DNA from: Alphaproteobacteria bacterium
GTDB taxonomy: Bacteria; Pseudomonadota; Alphaproteobacteria; Sphingomonadales; Emcibacteraceae
Length of the DNA stretch: 40,716 nt
Assembly: GCA_030428615.1 (NCBI GenBank)
Contig: JAUIDN010000023.1
Span: 1-40,716 of the forward strand
Direction of reading: 5' to 3'
Program-made: the position numbers and the translations under genes
The notes under the pieces: model-generated
The model's input: only the letters and a program-made list of their open reading frames with translations
What the model was told of the DNA's origin: nothing
Database searches by the model: none
In this document: positions 25,383 to 33,585 of the stretch, one piece after another
How positions within the stretch are numbered: position 1 is the stretch's first letter
Layout of the letters: each line of letters begins with the position of its first letter

Positions 25383-25763
25383 ATGTACAAAGTTAGTATT
25401 ATCAGAGTAGTAAAGTCGGTATTGGTGGCATCTGTTGTTGCCGCCGCGGGTTTCTCGACTACAGCAAATGCATCAGATATCAGTGAGTGGCAAAGTGAAG
25501 TGGGCAAAGCGATTGCAAAGAAACAATCTTATCCACGTGCTGCTCTTCGTAAGGAAATCGAAGGTAAGGTGAAAGTTGAAATCAATGTTGACAAGGAAGG
25601 CAACATTGTCGCGCATAGCTTGAAAGCATCCTCCGGCCATGAGATTCTTGATAACGAGGTTCCAAAGTTGATGAAACGCGTAAGTCCACTTCCTGTGCCC
25701 CCAGCAAGTGCAAATGCAGGCGAACTTACAATGGTTGTTCCTCTCGCGTGGGTGTTAAATTAG
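25383..25763 (+). CDS. Exported TonB C-terminal-domain protein 2
   Basis: The 126-residue protein is closely similar to the upstream copy over the whole mature part, including KKQSYPRAALRKEIEG, VDKEGNIVAHSLKASSGHEI and LTMVVPLAWVL at the end. The signal peptides differ (this one ends FSTTANASD). It likewise lacks a membrane anchor and proline linker. The tandem arrangement shows a gene duplication with conserved mature sequences but different leaders. Each gene has its own terminator. GGAG precedes the ATG. Confidence 0.88.
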   Translation: MYKVSIIRVVKSVLVASVVAAAGFSTTANASDISEWQSEVGKAIAKKQSYPRAALRKEIEGKVKVEINVDKEGNIVAHSLKASSGHEILDNEVPKLMKRVSPLPVPPASANAGELTMVVPLAWVLN

Positions 25764-25805
25764 AAAAATTTGACCGGATAAATGATATTTTTGTCTATTA
25801 ATTTC

Positions 25806-25840
25806 AAGGCCTTGAAAAGTTTTTTTTCAAGGCCTTTTCA
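25806..25840 (+). terminator. Terminator of TonB-domain gene 2
   Basis: AAGGCCTTGAAAA (25806-25818) pairs perfectly with TTTTCAAGGCCTT (25824-25836), followed by TT. The 13-bp stem lies 43 bp after the stop. Confidence 0.85.
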
Positions 25841-25907
25841 ATTAGCAAAACACCGTTTATGCTGCGGTCATTGATTCAATTAAAATTATAAGAAGTTAGG
25901 AATTATC

Positions 25908-26465
25908 ATGACAGAGCCTTTGATGCCAATGGCTACTGCTGTTTGGTTGGTAGATAATACGAGCCTAAGCTTTGCGCAGGTAGCCAAGTTTTGCGGATTG
26001 CATGAGCTTGAAGTCCAAGGGATAGCGGATGAACAAGTTGCAGTGAATATCGTCGGGTTGGATCCGGTGGCTAACGGTCAATTGACATGGGAAGAAATTG
26101 AACGGTGTCAAAATGACTCTAGCGCTGCTTTACAGATCATTATAGACGATGTACCTGCGAAAACAAGAAGTGGTGGTGCAAAATATACACCTGTTTCGAA
26201 AAGACAGGATAAACCGGATGCAATAGCATGGCTGCTCAAAAATCATCCGGAACTTACTGATGCTCAAATTTCAAAACTGGTTGGTACAACAAAACCGACA
26301 ATTACTGCAATACGTGAGAGAACTCATTGGAATATGAGCAACATTAAACCGATAGACCCCGTTTTACTCGGGCTTTGTAAGCAAATGGAACTTGATGCTG
26401 CAGTGGCAAAAGCCGCACCGCGGAGAGCGGAAATTGAGGAAAAACAGGAAGAAAGTCATGGGTAA
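25908..26465 (+). CDS. trcR: DUF1013 family transcriptional regulator TrcR
   Basis: The 185-residue protein matches DUF1013, an alphaproteobacterial family represented by Caulobacter TrcR, which associates with RNA polymerase at housekeeping promoters and is linked to cell-cycle control. The start is MPMATAVWLVDNTSLSFAQV, a helix-turn-helix-like region VAKFCGLHELEVQGIADEQV follows, and a second similar unit lies at IAWLLKNHPELTDAQISKLV with GTTKPTITAIRERTHW. The two units look like two DNA-binding-type helical modules. It has its own terminator. The tail is Ala/Glu-rich. Confidence 0.9.
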   Translation: MTEPLMPMATAVWLVDNTSLSFAQVAKFCGLHELEVQGIADEQVAVNIVGLDPVANGQLTWEEIERCQNDSSAALQIIIDDVPAKTRSGGAKYTPVSKRQDKPDAIAWLLKNHPELTDAQISKLVGTTKPTITAIRERTHWNMSNIKPIDPVLLGLCKQMELDAAVAKAAPRRAEIEEKQEESHG

Positions 26466-26491
26466 CTAAATTTACCCTCTTCGAACATAAA

Positions 26492-26520
26492 AACCCGCCG
26501 TTTTATTGGCGGGTTTTTCT
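26492..26520 (+). terminator. Terminator of trcR
   Basis: AACCCGCC (26492-26499) pairs with GGCGGGTT (26508-26515), followed by TTTCTTTTT. It lies 26 bp after the trcR stop and between convergent genes. Confidence 0.92.
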
Positions 26521-26550
26521 TTTTAGTCAGTAGCTTAGACTGAAATCTCT

Positions 26551-26718
26551 TTATTGTGTCTTTAACTTCGTCATTTCGTCTTTTAAGACCAGTTTTTCCT
26601 TTTTAAGCTCATGTAAGATTGTACTATCCGGTGCCGGGCGGCTTTCTTCTTTGTGTATTTTTTCGTCCAATGCCGCGTGTTTTCTTGAAAGTGCATTAAA
26701 ATGAGCTTCTGAGTGCAT
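26551..26718 (-). CDS. DUF465 (YdcH-like) small protein, 55 aa
   Basis: A short minus-strand ORF encodes a 55-residue coiled-coil protein that starts MHSEAHFNALSRKHAALDEK and ends KKEKLVLKDEMTKLKTQ. The pattern of an N-terminal F..L..KH..LD..I and a C-terminal LKKEKL.LKDE is the DUF465/YdcH signature. AGGAG stands eight bases before the ATG. The family is widespread in proteobacteria with no firm function. A second DUF465 gene lies 1 kb away at 27751. It is convergent with trcR. Confidence 0.9.
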   Translation of the reverse strand: MHSEAHFNALSRKHAALDEKIHKEESRPAPDSTILHELKKEKLVLKDEMTKLKTQ

Positions 26719-27116
26719 ATTTGGATCTCCTGGTTACTGGTTTATTTTAAATTTTGTTCGTTTCAATAATGAAAACTGATTGTTGAGGACTGTTAAATTT
26801 CATTTCCTGCAAAATCGATGAGCTGCAAAAGAGTTATTATTTAATGAATATTCTTCCCTCAAATTGTATTGCACATCCGATCTAAAATCAGCTCGCCACG
26901 GCCAGCCACTCCCTTAAAGAAGGAACAGCTTTCCAAGCGACAGTAAAAATAATTACATCACATTTTTGATGGTTTGTCACCTATTTACAGGCAAAAATAT
27001 TGCTCGATATGGTGCCGGAAATACTCAATTTATATGTAACTGTGCCATAATTTGCTATAAACAATACTTAATTCCGGATAAGGTGTCCGGTACATTTATT
27101 TAAGGCAATTTTGGAC
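26719..27116. other. Intergenic stretch with a small hairpin before ubiX
   Basis: This stretch of about 400 bp lies between the divergent DUF465 and ubiX genes. I see no ORF with coding character and no RNA family. CCGGA (27074-27078) pairs with TCCGG (27086-27090) about 27 bp before the ubiX ATG, which may be a small leader hairpin. A TATAAA box near 27054 could belong to the ubiX promoter but lacks a clear -35 partner. Confidence 0.4.
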
Positions 27117-27689
27117 ATGACGAAAAACAGAAAACGACTCATTATTGGTATCAGCGGAGCGTCCGGAATTATTTATGGTATTCGCTTGCTGGAAAGACTA
27201 AGAGAATCCGATGTTGAAAGTCATCTGGTGATGTCAAAAGCCGCAGCGGTAACAGCGGCTCTTGAAGTAGAGGAACGGGTTTCTGAAATTAACGAGCTAG
27301 CCAGCGTTGTCCACAAGATAGATGACATAGGTGCATCCATTGCCAGCGGGTCATTTAAAACCGATGGTATGTTGGTTGTGCCCTGTTCGGTGAAGACAAT
27401 GTCGGAAATAAATACCGGGGTAACCTCCTCACTTTTAACGCGGGCAGCGGATGTCACATTAAAAGAAAAGCGTAGACTGGTGTTGATGGTGCGCGAAACG
27501 CCACTTCATCTTGGTCATTTGCGGTCAATGGTATCCCTGACCGAAATGGGAGCGATTATTTCTCCGCCGGTTCCTGCCTTTTATAATCAACCTGCCACGA
27601 TAGAAGAAATGATCGAACAGACGATCGGCCGGATGCTGGATCTGGTGGATATCGAACTTCCTTCCCTGAAACGTTGGAAATCGGAATAA
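27117..27689 (+). CDS. ubiX: Flavin prenyltransferase UbiX
   Basis: UbiX joins dimethylallyl phosphate to FMN to make the prenylated flavin cofactor of the decarboxylase UbiD, used in ubiquinone synthesis. The 190-residue protein has the flavin-binding IIGISGASGIIYGIRLLE start, the VVPCSVKTMSEINTGV segment and the LVLMVRETPLHLGHLRSM motif, all family signatures. The end IGRMLDLVDIE is normal. The ATG at 27117 is preferred to the TTG at 27111. ubiD is not in the window. Confidence 0.96.
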   Translation: MTKNRKRLIIGISGASGIIYGIRLLERLRESDVESHLVMSKAAAVTAALEVEERVSEINELASVVHKIDDIGASIASGSFKTDGMLVVPCSVKTMSEINTGVTSSLLTRAADVTLKEKRRLVLMVRETPLHLGHLRSMVSLTEMGAIISPPVPAFYNQPATIEEMIEQTIGRMLDLVDIELPSLKRWKSE

Positions 27690-27750
27690 GTTTATTTTAA
27701 CGAACTTGTTACAATATATGCTATAATCCGGCGTATGGAGAAGGTTACGC

Positions 27751-27954
27751 ATGAATATTGATGAAGAAGACATTTTGGAAAAGATCCAACAGTTGAGGGT
27801 GCAGCATCGGGATTTGGACGATGCGATTTCCGCTCTTATTGATTCAGGCACCAGCAATATGCTGCAGATCAAGCGGCTCAAGAAGCAAAAGCTTCTTCTG
27901 AAGGACAAAATAGCGAAATTGGAAGACGAATTGTTACCAGATATTATTGCATGA
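27751..27954 (+). CDS. DUF465 (YdcH-like) small protein, 67 aa
   Basis: The 67-residue protein is a predicted coiled coil with QLRVQHRDLDDAISALID and IKRLKKQKLLLKDKIAKLEDEL, the DUF465 pattern. It has the same core as the 55-residue protein at 26551 but is a divergent copy. It follows ubiX by 60 bp in the same direction and is likely co-transcribed with it. It ends three bases before the convergent diguanylate cyclase gene. Function is not established. Confidence 0.9.
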   Translation: MNIDEEDILEKIQQLRVQHRDLDDAISALIDSGTSNMLQIKRLKKQKLLLKDKIAKLEDELLPDIIA

Positions 27955-27956
27955 GG

Positions 27957-28697
27957 CTAGCTGCTGTTATTCTTCATAGACTGCTTGTGACTATACATTT
28001 TCTTGTCAGCGTGATCCAGCGCTTGATCGGGGCTTAAACCGGAATGCAGTGGATAAATTCCATAAGCAATTTTAAGAGGCACTTTTTTACCTTCAAGCAT
28101 TAACGGATTGGTTTCGAGTGCCATCAAAATTTGTTGAGCTTTTGTGTCGGCGTTTTCCTCGCTGGCTTTTGGAAGAATGATCCCAAATTCGTCGCCACCA
28201 AGACGGCCAATAATGTCTGAATCGCGGAGATTTGAAAGCATTGTTTTTGCAACATGGACAAGCGCAAGGTCACCCGCTTTATGGCCATGCGTATCATTAA
28301 TCACTTTTAAATCATTCATATCAAGAAAGATCAGAGAGCTGTTGATGCCGTAGCGATCTGAATATGATATCATTCTTGTCATTTCGCGGACAAATGCACG
28401 GCGATTTGATATCTCAATTAAACTATCTTGGTCTGCGAGCTTTTCAAGTTCTGATATTCTTCTATGCGCTATTTCAAGTTCATGGCGCATATTTTCCACT
28501 TCCGCCATCAAAGTCATAATGGCATTTCGCACCTTTGGGGTCATCTCGCTCGCCGGGATACCCAGAACACTTGCTGTGTCGCTGATATTTCGTACAGATC
28601 CGGCTGACGATATGCCAGAAGCACTACTGGTTTTTTCAATCGTCTTGCGCCTTATGGGCTGAGCCCGGCCAATGTTACCCGTTCCTTGAATCTTCAT
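27957..28697 (-). CDS. Diguanylate cyclase (GGDEF domain), soluble
   Basis: The 246-residue protein makes cyclic di-GMP. An N-terminal low-complexity Ser-rich stretch and a coiled coil (about residues 50-90) precede a GGDEF domain. The active-site motif GGDEF is intact near residues 167-171. An RDSD (RxxD) product-inhibition site lies five residues before it, and FLDMNDLKVINDTHGHKAGD holds metal and substrate residues. No membrane segment or sensor domain is present, so activation may occur through the coiled coil. The ATG at 28697 is preferred to a TTG at 28709 that is too close to AAGG. Confidence 0.93.
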   Translation of the reverse strand: MKIQGTGNIGRAQPIRRKTIEKTSSASGISSAGSVRNISDTASVLGIPASEMTPKVRNAIMTLMAEVENMRHELEIAHRRISELEKLADQDSLIEISNRRAFVREMTRMISYSDRYGINSSLIFLDMNDLKVINDTHGHKAGDLALVHVAKTMLSNLRDSDIIGRLGGDEFGIILPKASEENADTKAQQILMALETNPLMLEGKKVPLKIAYGIYPLHSGLSPDQALDHADKKMYSHKQSMKNNSS

Positions 28698-28919
28698 ATG
28701 GTCTGACAACCTTTTTAGGCCTACGCCTGATATTTATTCTAATATCCAATATCTTGTGGCATTGCCTTATATTATACGCACAAATAGTATTAAAGACAAT
28801 TAAAGATACCATCTGAACCCTGACAATGCCACTGCAAACTTGCCTATCGTTCGAAGATCGCTATAATCGCTTCTTTTTTAATCAGTCAGGTGCTATTTTA
28901 AGCCTTTGAGGGATGAAAT

Positions 28920-29411
28920 ATGAGCGAGAATTCACCGGTAGTCGGAATAATCATGGGAAGCCAATCAGATTGGCCAATCATGAAAAATGCAGCCGATATT
29001 TTGGAAACGCTGGATATTCATTTTGAAACCCGTATTGTATCCGCGCATCGGACTCCGGATCGGTTGTATGATTATGCAAAATCAGCAAAGGAACGTGGTA
29101 TTAAAGTGATTGTCGCAGGTGCTGGTGGTGCAGCCCATCTACCGGGAATGGTAGCCGCTATGACAACTTTGCCCGTGCTTGGTGTTCCAATAGAAAGTAA
29201 GGCCCTAAAAGGGATGGATAGTCTGCTGTCAATTGTACAAATGCCTGGTGGGATACCGGTTGGAACCTTAGCAATAGGGGCTGCAGGGGCAAAGAACGCG
29301 GGACTTCTTGCTGCCTCAATTGTTGCTCTTGGTGACAACGAAGCTGCCGAAGTGCTGGAAAATTGGCGCGCAGCCCAGACGGCGTCTGTTGCTGATATTC
29401 CCGAAGACTAA
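28920..29411 (+). CDS. purE: N5-carboxyaminoimidazole ribonucleotide mutase
   Basis: PurE rearranges N5-CAIR to CAIR in purine synthesis. The 163-residue protein has the class I signatures [13 protein letters not shown], the catalytic-loop [14 protein letters not shown] with the active His, [24 protein letters not shown] and [16 protein letters not shown]. It lies three bases before purK, which makes its substrate, and the two form a translationally coupled pair. Confidence 0.97.
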   Translation: MSENSPVVGIIMGSQSDWPIMKNAADILETLDIHFETRIVSAHRTPDRLYDYAKSAKERGIKVIVAGAGGAAHLPGMVAAMTTLPVLGVPIESKALKGMDSLLSIVQMPGGIPVGTLAIGAAGAKNAGLLAASIVALGDNEAAEVLENWRAAQTASVADIPED

Positions 29412-29414
29412 AAC

Positions 29415-30494
29415 ATGAGAATACTTCCACCCGGATCAACAATAGGAATGCTCGGCGGTGGACAGCTCGGCCGGATGATGGCCATTGCAGCGGCGCAGCT
29501 TGGCTATAAAATGCATATATACTGTCCGGAAGAAGATAATCCTGCCGAGCAGGTGTCTGATCAGGCCACCCACGCGAGCTACCATGATCCGAATGCGCTG
29601 GAAAGATTTGCGCGGGCGGTTGATGTGGTGACCTATGAATTTGAAAATATACCAGTAGAAACGGTCAATAGTATAGCCAAATACACTACAGTTTTCCCAA
29701 ATGCAGAAGTACTCAAAATTTCACAGGACAGACTAACAGAGAAAACCTTTGTCAATAAGCTTGGGATTTCGACAGCGCCGTTCAGAGCCGTTTCGACGGC
29801 GGAAGAAGCGACGCAAGCCCTTAAGAAAATTGCTTATCCAGCGGTTCTTAAGACGCGCCGTTTTGGCTACGATGGAAAAGGTCAGACGATTGTAAGGTCA
29901 GAGGCGGGCATACAAACCGCTTGGGCAGATCTTGAAAGTGACGAAATAATCGTTGAAGGCTTTGTAAATTTCGATATGGAGATTTCAGTGTTGGTCGCAC
30001 GAGGTCAGGATGGTGTTGTGAAATGCTTTGAGCCAGTTCAAAACACGCACAAGAACCACATACTTGATGTTTCAATTGCGCCGGCCCGAATAGACCAGAA
30101 TTTAAAAGATCTGGCGATTAGCACTGCTAAGAGGATTGTTGAGAATATTGGCTATGTCGGTGTGCTCACAGTTGAATTTTTTGTGTCGGCTGATGAGCCA
30201 AAACTGCGTGTCAATGAAATAGCCCCCAGGGTTCATAATTCAGGCCACTGGACTATTGAAGCTTGCCCGGCCAGTCAGTTTGAACAGCATATCAGAGCGA
30301 TTTGCGGGTTACCGCTTGGCGGTGTGGATTTTGTGGGCGAGGCTCAAATGACAAATTTAATCGGGGATGATATATTGAAGCTCCCCGAATATCTGGCAGA
30401 AGAGGGGGCCCATATTCACCATTACGGTAAGTTTGATATCAAGCCGGGTCGAAAAATGGGACATGTCACTCGTATTAATCCACAGCGAAGCTAA
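29415..30494 (+). CDS. purK: N5-carboxyaminoimidazole ribonucleotide synthase
   Basis: PurK uses ATP and bicarbonate to carboxylate AIR to N5-CAIR. The 359-residue ATP-grasp protein begins IGMLGGGQLGRMMAIAAAQL and has YEFENIPVETV, the ATP-lid segment VLKTRRFGYDGKGQ, DMEISVLVARG and the metal-binding end VNEIAPRVHNSGHWTIEAC. It follows purE by three bases, and its last four bases overlap the convergent COQ9 gene. Confidence 0.97.
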   Translation: MRILPPGSTIGMLGGGQLGRMMAIAAAQLGYKMHIYCPEEDNPAEQVSDQATHASYHDPNALERFARAVDVVTYEFENIPVETVNSIAKYTTVFPNAEVLKISQDRLTEKTFVNKLGISTAPFRAVSTAEEATQALKKIAYPAVLKTRRFGYDGKGQTIVRSEAGIQTAWADLESDEIIVEGFVNFDMEISVLVARGQDGVVKCFEPVQNTHKNHILDVSIAPARIDQNLKDLAISTAKRIVENIGYVGVLTVEFFVSADEPKLRVNEIAPRVHNSGHWTIEACPASQFEQHIRAICGLPLGGVDFVGEAQMTNLIGDDILKLPEYLAEEGAHIHHYGKFDIKPGRKMGHVTRINPQRS

Positions 30495-31150
30495 CTCCCG
30501 TAACGCTTCTTACCGAGTATACGCCACAGGTTTGGGAATTTATGCTTGCGGCCCTTGAATTTAGCCTTGGCCTTTTCAAACTGCATTACATTTTCGATGC
30601 GTCGGTCCAAAAATGACCACGTTTCGCTCGCATCTTCGCTTTCATCACCTAACCAATACATGAAGGTACTGCTATAGACGGCGGCCAGTGTCATTCGTTT
30701 CGTATAAAAGTTAAAATCTGTTGATGGATCAGATATCGTTTTCCACATCAAATCTACGGTTCTGTAAAGGATATTTAGGCTCAGGAGATGATTTTGCGGA
30801 AGTGCTAAAAACGATACCGTGCGATGTGCGAGTTCCTTTTGAGTATTCTCCGCCTGAATGCGAATTTTCACCAATGCCGTTATTTTTTCGCGAATTTTGA
30901 GGGAGTCAAAATCAGTCTCTCTTGCTTGTCGGATCATTTCCAGATCGCATGTCTGCGCATACATATCTATCATTTCGGTAATACCGCCTGGAAACGCCAA
31001 ATCAATAATACCCGGTGTTATTCCCAAATCATCCGCAGCACGATTTACTGATTTTTGAGACCAGCCGTCAAAGGCGACGTGGTCGACCATTGCGTTTAAA
31101 ATCGACTCGCGCAGTTCATCCGGTGTTTTTTCTTCTTTCTTTTTCTTCAT
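30491..31150 (-). CDS. COQ9 family protein
   Basis: The 219-residue protein matches COQ9, a TetR-like helical lipid-binding protein that assists ubiquinone synthesis in mitochondria and alphaproteobacteria. VAFDGWSQKSVNRAADDLGI, then FPGGITEMIDMYAQTCDLEM, and YSSTFMYWLGDESEDASETWSFLDRRIENVM, the conserved C-terminal block, are all present. A Lys-rich start and a basic tail flank the domain. It fits with ubiX nearby. It diverges from rpsU. Confidence 0.92.
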   Translation of the reverse strand: MKKKKEEKTPDELRESILNAMVDHVAFDGWSQKSVNRAADDLGITPGIIDLAFPGGITEMIDMYAQTCDLEMIRQARETDFDSLKIREKITALVKIRIQAENTQKELAHRTVSFLALPQNHLLSLNILYRTVDLMWKTISDPSTDFNFYTKRMTLAAVYSSTFMYWLGDESEDASETWSFLDRRIENVMQFEKAKAKFKGRKHKFPNLWRILGKKRYGS

Positions 31151-31319
31151 CTGGTGAATATGGGCAACATTTTAGGAAACGTAAAGTCAAATATAAGAAA
31201 AATGGCTGAAAATATGAAAAAACGCTTCCCAACGAGGCGTTCATTTGCTAGAAAGCCTCTTCTTCGAAACATAAGTTTCTGGGATAAAACACAAACTAGA
31301 AAGGAGTGTGACTGTAACC

Positions 31320-31526
31320 ATGCAGGTTATTGTCCGCGATAATAACGTTGACCAAGCTCTACGCGCATTGAAGAAAAAACTTCAGCGTGAAGGCGTGTAC
31401 CGTGAAATGAAGATGCGTCGTTTTTATGAAAAGCCTTCTGAAAAGAAAGCCCGTGAAAACGCCGCTGCTGTTCGCCGGTCTCGTAAGCTTGATCGTAAAC
31501 GTCTTGAACGTGACGGCGCAGTTTAA
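31320..31526 (+). CDS. rpsU: 30S ribosomal protein S21
   Basis: The 68-residue protein begins [20 protein letters not shown] and has the S21 pattern of a basic C-terminal helix ([14 protein letters not shown]). S21 binds the small subunit late in assembly. The ATG at 31320 fits the family. AAGGAG at 31301-31306 is 13 bases before it, rather far, while an in-frame GTG at 31308 is only one base from it. A palindromic AACGC/GCGTT pair lies in the leader near 31220. Confidence 0.95.
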   Translation: MQVIVRDNNVDQALRALKKKLQREGVYREMKMRRFYEKPSEKKARENAAAVRRSRKLDRKRLERDGAV

Positions 31527-31550
31527 GCTAGAACGTTTACTGGAATTTAG

Positions 31551-31586
31551 AAGGCCGTCCTCAATGTATGAGTGGCGGCTTTTTAT
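31551..31586 (+). terminator. Probable terminator of rpsU
   Basis: AAGGCCG...CTCA (from 31551) pairs imperfectly with TGAG...CGGCTT (to 31582), with one bulged G, followed by TTTTATTT. The next gene starts 20 bp later. Confidence 0.6.
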
Positions 31587-31604
31587 TTGGAAAAATGGTC
31601 GGAA

Positions 31605-32249
31605 ATGAAACATATTATTGCAGTTTTGTTAGCCTTTGTTCTGGCATCGTGCGCGACTTCAAATGAAAAACTTTTGAGCCATGCTGATAACCTGAAAAGC
31701 CATAAACGGTTTGGCGTGTGCTATGGTTATGGCTGTAAATATTATCAACAAACCGGGCTAACAGACACGGAATGGCAAAATGTTCGGGATGTTTTTGCAC
31801 CGGCGGCGCAAACCCCTGAAGATGAAAGAAAAATGATTTCCAAGGCGATTGCCCTTATTGAGCAATATATTGGTCCAAAGACAGGAACAGATAAGGATAA
31901 AGCACGTGCCGTCGTTATTAATTTTTCAACAAAAACACAAATGGACTGCATCGATGAAGCCTTCAACAGTACAAGTTATCTTTACTTACTCAGACAGGAT
32001 GGTTTAATACGCCTTCACACGCTGGGGGGGCATCTTAGACGCAATCTGTCCGATCTTACCTATCCGCATAGTACGGCGACAATTCATGAAATTGGCAAAG
32101 AAATAACTATTGAAGGCGAAGGTCATTATGTAGTGGACAGCTGGTTCCATGAAAATGGTGCTTTGGCGGAAATTGTGCCAGCAAAACAATGGAAGGGGCG
32201 CTGGTATCCGGACAAAAAACTGAAGCGTTATAATTTTTCAGCATCATAA
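31605..32249 (+). CDS. Predicted lipoprotein of unknown function
   Basis: From the ATG at 31605 the product is 214 residues and starts with MKHIIAVLLAFVLASCATSN, a lipoprotein signal with lipobox LASC. Starting at 31572, as an upstream GTG/ATG-like codon would allow, would spoil this signal. The mature part has GVCYGYGCKYYQQTGLTDTEW with two cysteines, KTQMDCIDEAFNSTSYLYLLRQ, and a Trp-rich end. It is probably anchored in the outer or inner membrane leaflet facing the periplasm. I recognise no named family. Its 3' end overlaps the small minus-strand gene by 22 bp. Confidence 0.75.
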   Translation: MKHIIAVLLAFVLASCATSNEKLLSHADNLKSHKRFGVCYGYGCKYYQQTGLTDTEWQNVRDVFAPAAQTPEDERKMISKAIALIEQYIGPKTGTDKDKARAVVINFSTKTQMDCIDEAFNSTSYLYLLRQDGLIRLHTLGGHLRRNLSDLTYPHSTATIHEIGKEITIEGEGHYVVDSWFHENGALAEIVPAKQWKGRWYPDKKLKRYNFSAS

Positions 32250-32407
32250 TCTGTAAAGTCCCATTCATCGGAGCTGGCTAATTGTGTAAGAAACATATTC
32301 TCAGCAGCGTTTACGGCCTCATCTTCGCTATCAGCAGTTACATTCGTCACCCAGTAAAAGGTTCCCAGTTTAACTTCGGATTTCAGGGTAACTTTATAAT
32401 TAGACAT
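32228..32407 (-). CDS. Small conserved-looking protein, 59 aa
   Basis: A minus-strand ORF encodes 59 residues. It begins MSNYKVTLKSEVKLGTFYWV, continues with TNVTADSEDEAVNAAENMF and ends DEWDFTDYDAEKL. The start is backed by AGGA eight bases before the ATG. The pattern of a beta strand, a DSEDEAVNAA helix start and an acidic end suggests a small alpha/beta protein. It overlaps the lipoprotein gene 3' end by 22 bp on the opposite strand. Function unknown. Confidence 0.7.
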   Translation of the reverse strand: MSNYKVTLKSEVKLGTFYWVTNVTADSEDEAVNAAENMFLTQLASSDEWDFTDYDAEKL

Positions 32408-32536
32408 TCTAAGTATCCTGTTTGAATATTGTCATTTGAAAATTGTTTATGAACTTTCTATACTCCGAAATTTCAGGATGCGAAAGGGTTATCAACATTT
32501 CGTCCCCCAATTTAATTGCTAAAGGTACAGGAAATT

Positions 32537-32833
32537 ATGAGCACTGATAAAACCGCGCGTAAACCTCTTCGGCAACGGGTTGCGGACCGCAAACGTGGAA
32601 TCAAAGAAGTTATACCAATGAGTGAGAGAAAAAAGCGGGTAGCCAAGTTTTTAAGACTTGCTTTTACTACATCGCAATATCTTGGTCTTATTATGCTTCT
32701 GTTTTCTCTTGGTGATATCGTGACTAATGGCTACCGTGTCGAAAACCCCAACTTAATCGTCGTTTACAGTATGATGTTTCTTTTCGGTAGATTTGGTATC
32801 ATGATAATGAAATCTGTTAATATGTTCAGATAA
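32537..32833 (+). CDS. Small two-helix membrane protein
   Basis: From the ATG at 32537, with AGGA six to seven bases upstream, the product is 98 residues. The first 45 residues are highly basic (KPLRQRVADRKRGIKE). Two hydrophobic helices follow, around QYLGLIMLLFSLGDIV and LIVVYSMMFLFGRFGIMIM. The positive-inside rule puts the N-terminus in the cytoplasm. I recognise no family. A strong terminator follows. Confidence 0.65.
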   Translation: MSTDKTARKPLRQRVADRKRGIKEVIPMSERKKRVAKFLRLAFTTSQYLGLIMLLFSLGDIVTNGYRVENPNLIVVYSMMFLFGRFGIMIMKSVNMFR

Positions 32834-32866
32834 ATCCCGGGTGAAATTTTTACCCGGGATTTATGT
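32832..32866. terminator. Bidirectional terminator between convergent genes
   Basis: AAATCCCGGGT (32832-32842) pairs perfectly with ACCCGGGATTT (32852-32862). It lies between the two-helix protein gene and the minus-strand gene ending at 32875 and can act for both. Confidence 0.85.
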
Positions 32867-32874
32867 ATTTATGG

Positions 32875-33531
32875 CTACTTTTTAGCAGGAGCCTTTTTCG
32901 AAGATTTCTTTTTTGCAGCAGGCTTTTTAGCGGGTTCCTTTTTTTCTTTCGGCTTTTCTTCTTTTTTATTGTTATCTGCGCCTTCTTTCGGTTCAACCCA
33001 TTGATCTGGGAACAAATGATAGTGAGCCTTGTTGACGGCATCACTTATACCACGCAGACTTGTCATGACCGCATCCATCTGAAATCCGACGCCACGATAA
33101 ACATAGATTTTCCCTTTTGTATCGAACGAACGAAATATGTTTTCAATAGGAGTGTCTTTATGTTTGCTTGCGGCAAGGTCGCCAATATAATCAAATAGGA
33201 TATATTTACCAGCCGTGTTTTTTATCCATTCCTCATTGGCCTCATCGCAGAAATCAAACAGCGTTTGGATTTCTTTGTTGTTAAGCGAGTGCTCCTCTGG
33301 AATGCCAAGAAATTTTCTGAGTTCCGCTGCGCGGGCTTTACCTTTTTTTCTTGGTGCCCACAATGTCCGCGATATCTGCATAGCGGATACAAAAATCGAT
33401 TGCAGTGCCATAAAAACACCTTGGCTACTGTTATTTTCAAGTGCCTGATTCAGAATACCCACATTTCCTTCAATATAAGTAAATTGATTTCTGATTTCAT
33501 GAATGTTCAATCCAATTTTATTGAGGTCCAT
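32875..33531 (-). CDS. Unknown protein with a histone-like Lys/Ala/Pro tail
   Basis: The 218-residue protein has a soluble, mostly helical N-terminal part (residues 1-180), beginning MDLNKIGLNIHEIRNQFTYI, which I do not recognise. It ends in a tail of about 40 residues made almost only of Lys, Ala, Pro, Glu and Ser (KKPAAKKKSSKKAPAKK). Such tails resemble the C-termini of histone H1-like bacterial proteins and suggest binding to nucleic acid or an acidic partner. GGAAGG precedes the ATG. The SCP2 gene is next upstream. Confidence 0.65.
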   Translation of the reverse strand: MDLNKIGLNIHEIRNQFTYIEGNVGILNQALENNSSQGVFMALQSIFVSAMQISRTLWAPRKKGKARAAELRKFLGIPEEHSLNNKEIQTLFDFCDEANEEWIKNTAGKYILFDYIGDLAASKHKDTPIENIFRSFDTKGKIYVYRGVGFQMDAVMTSLRGISDAVNKAHYHLFPDQWVEPKEGADNNKKEEKPKEKKEPAKKPAAKKKSSKKAPAKK

Positions 33532-33585
33532 GAGAGTCCTTCCTTTTTTCTATGGATATAATTTTTAAACGTGAGTTATATATCT

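Noticed and set aside
31160-31342. Plus-strand ORF of about 60 codons upstream of rpsU
   Set aside because: It overlaps the rpsU start in another frame and has no ribosome binding site. It is probably just open leader sequence.
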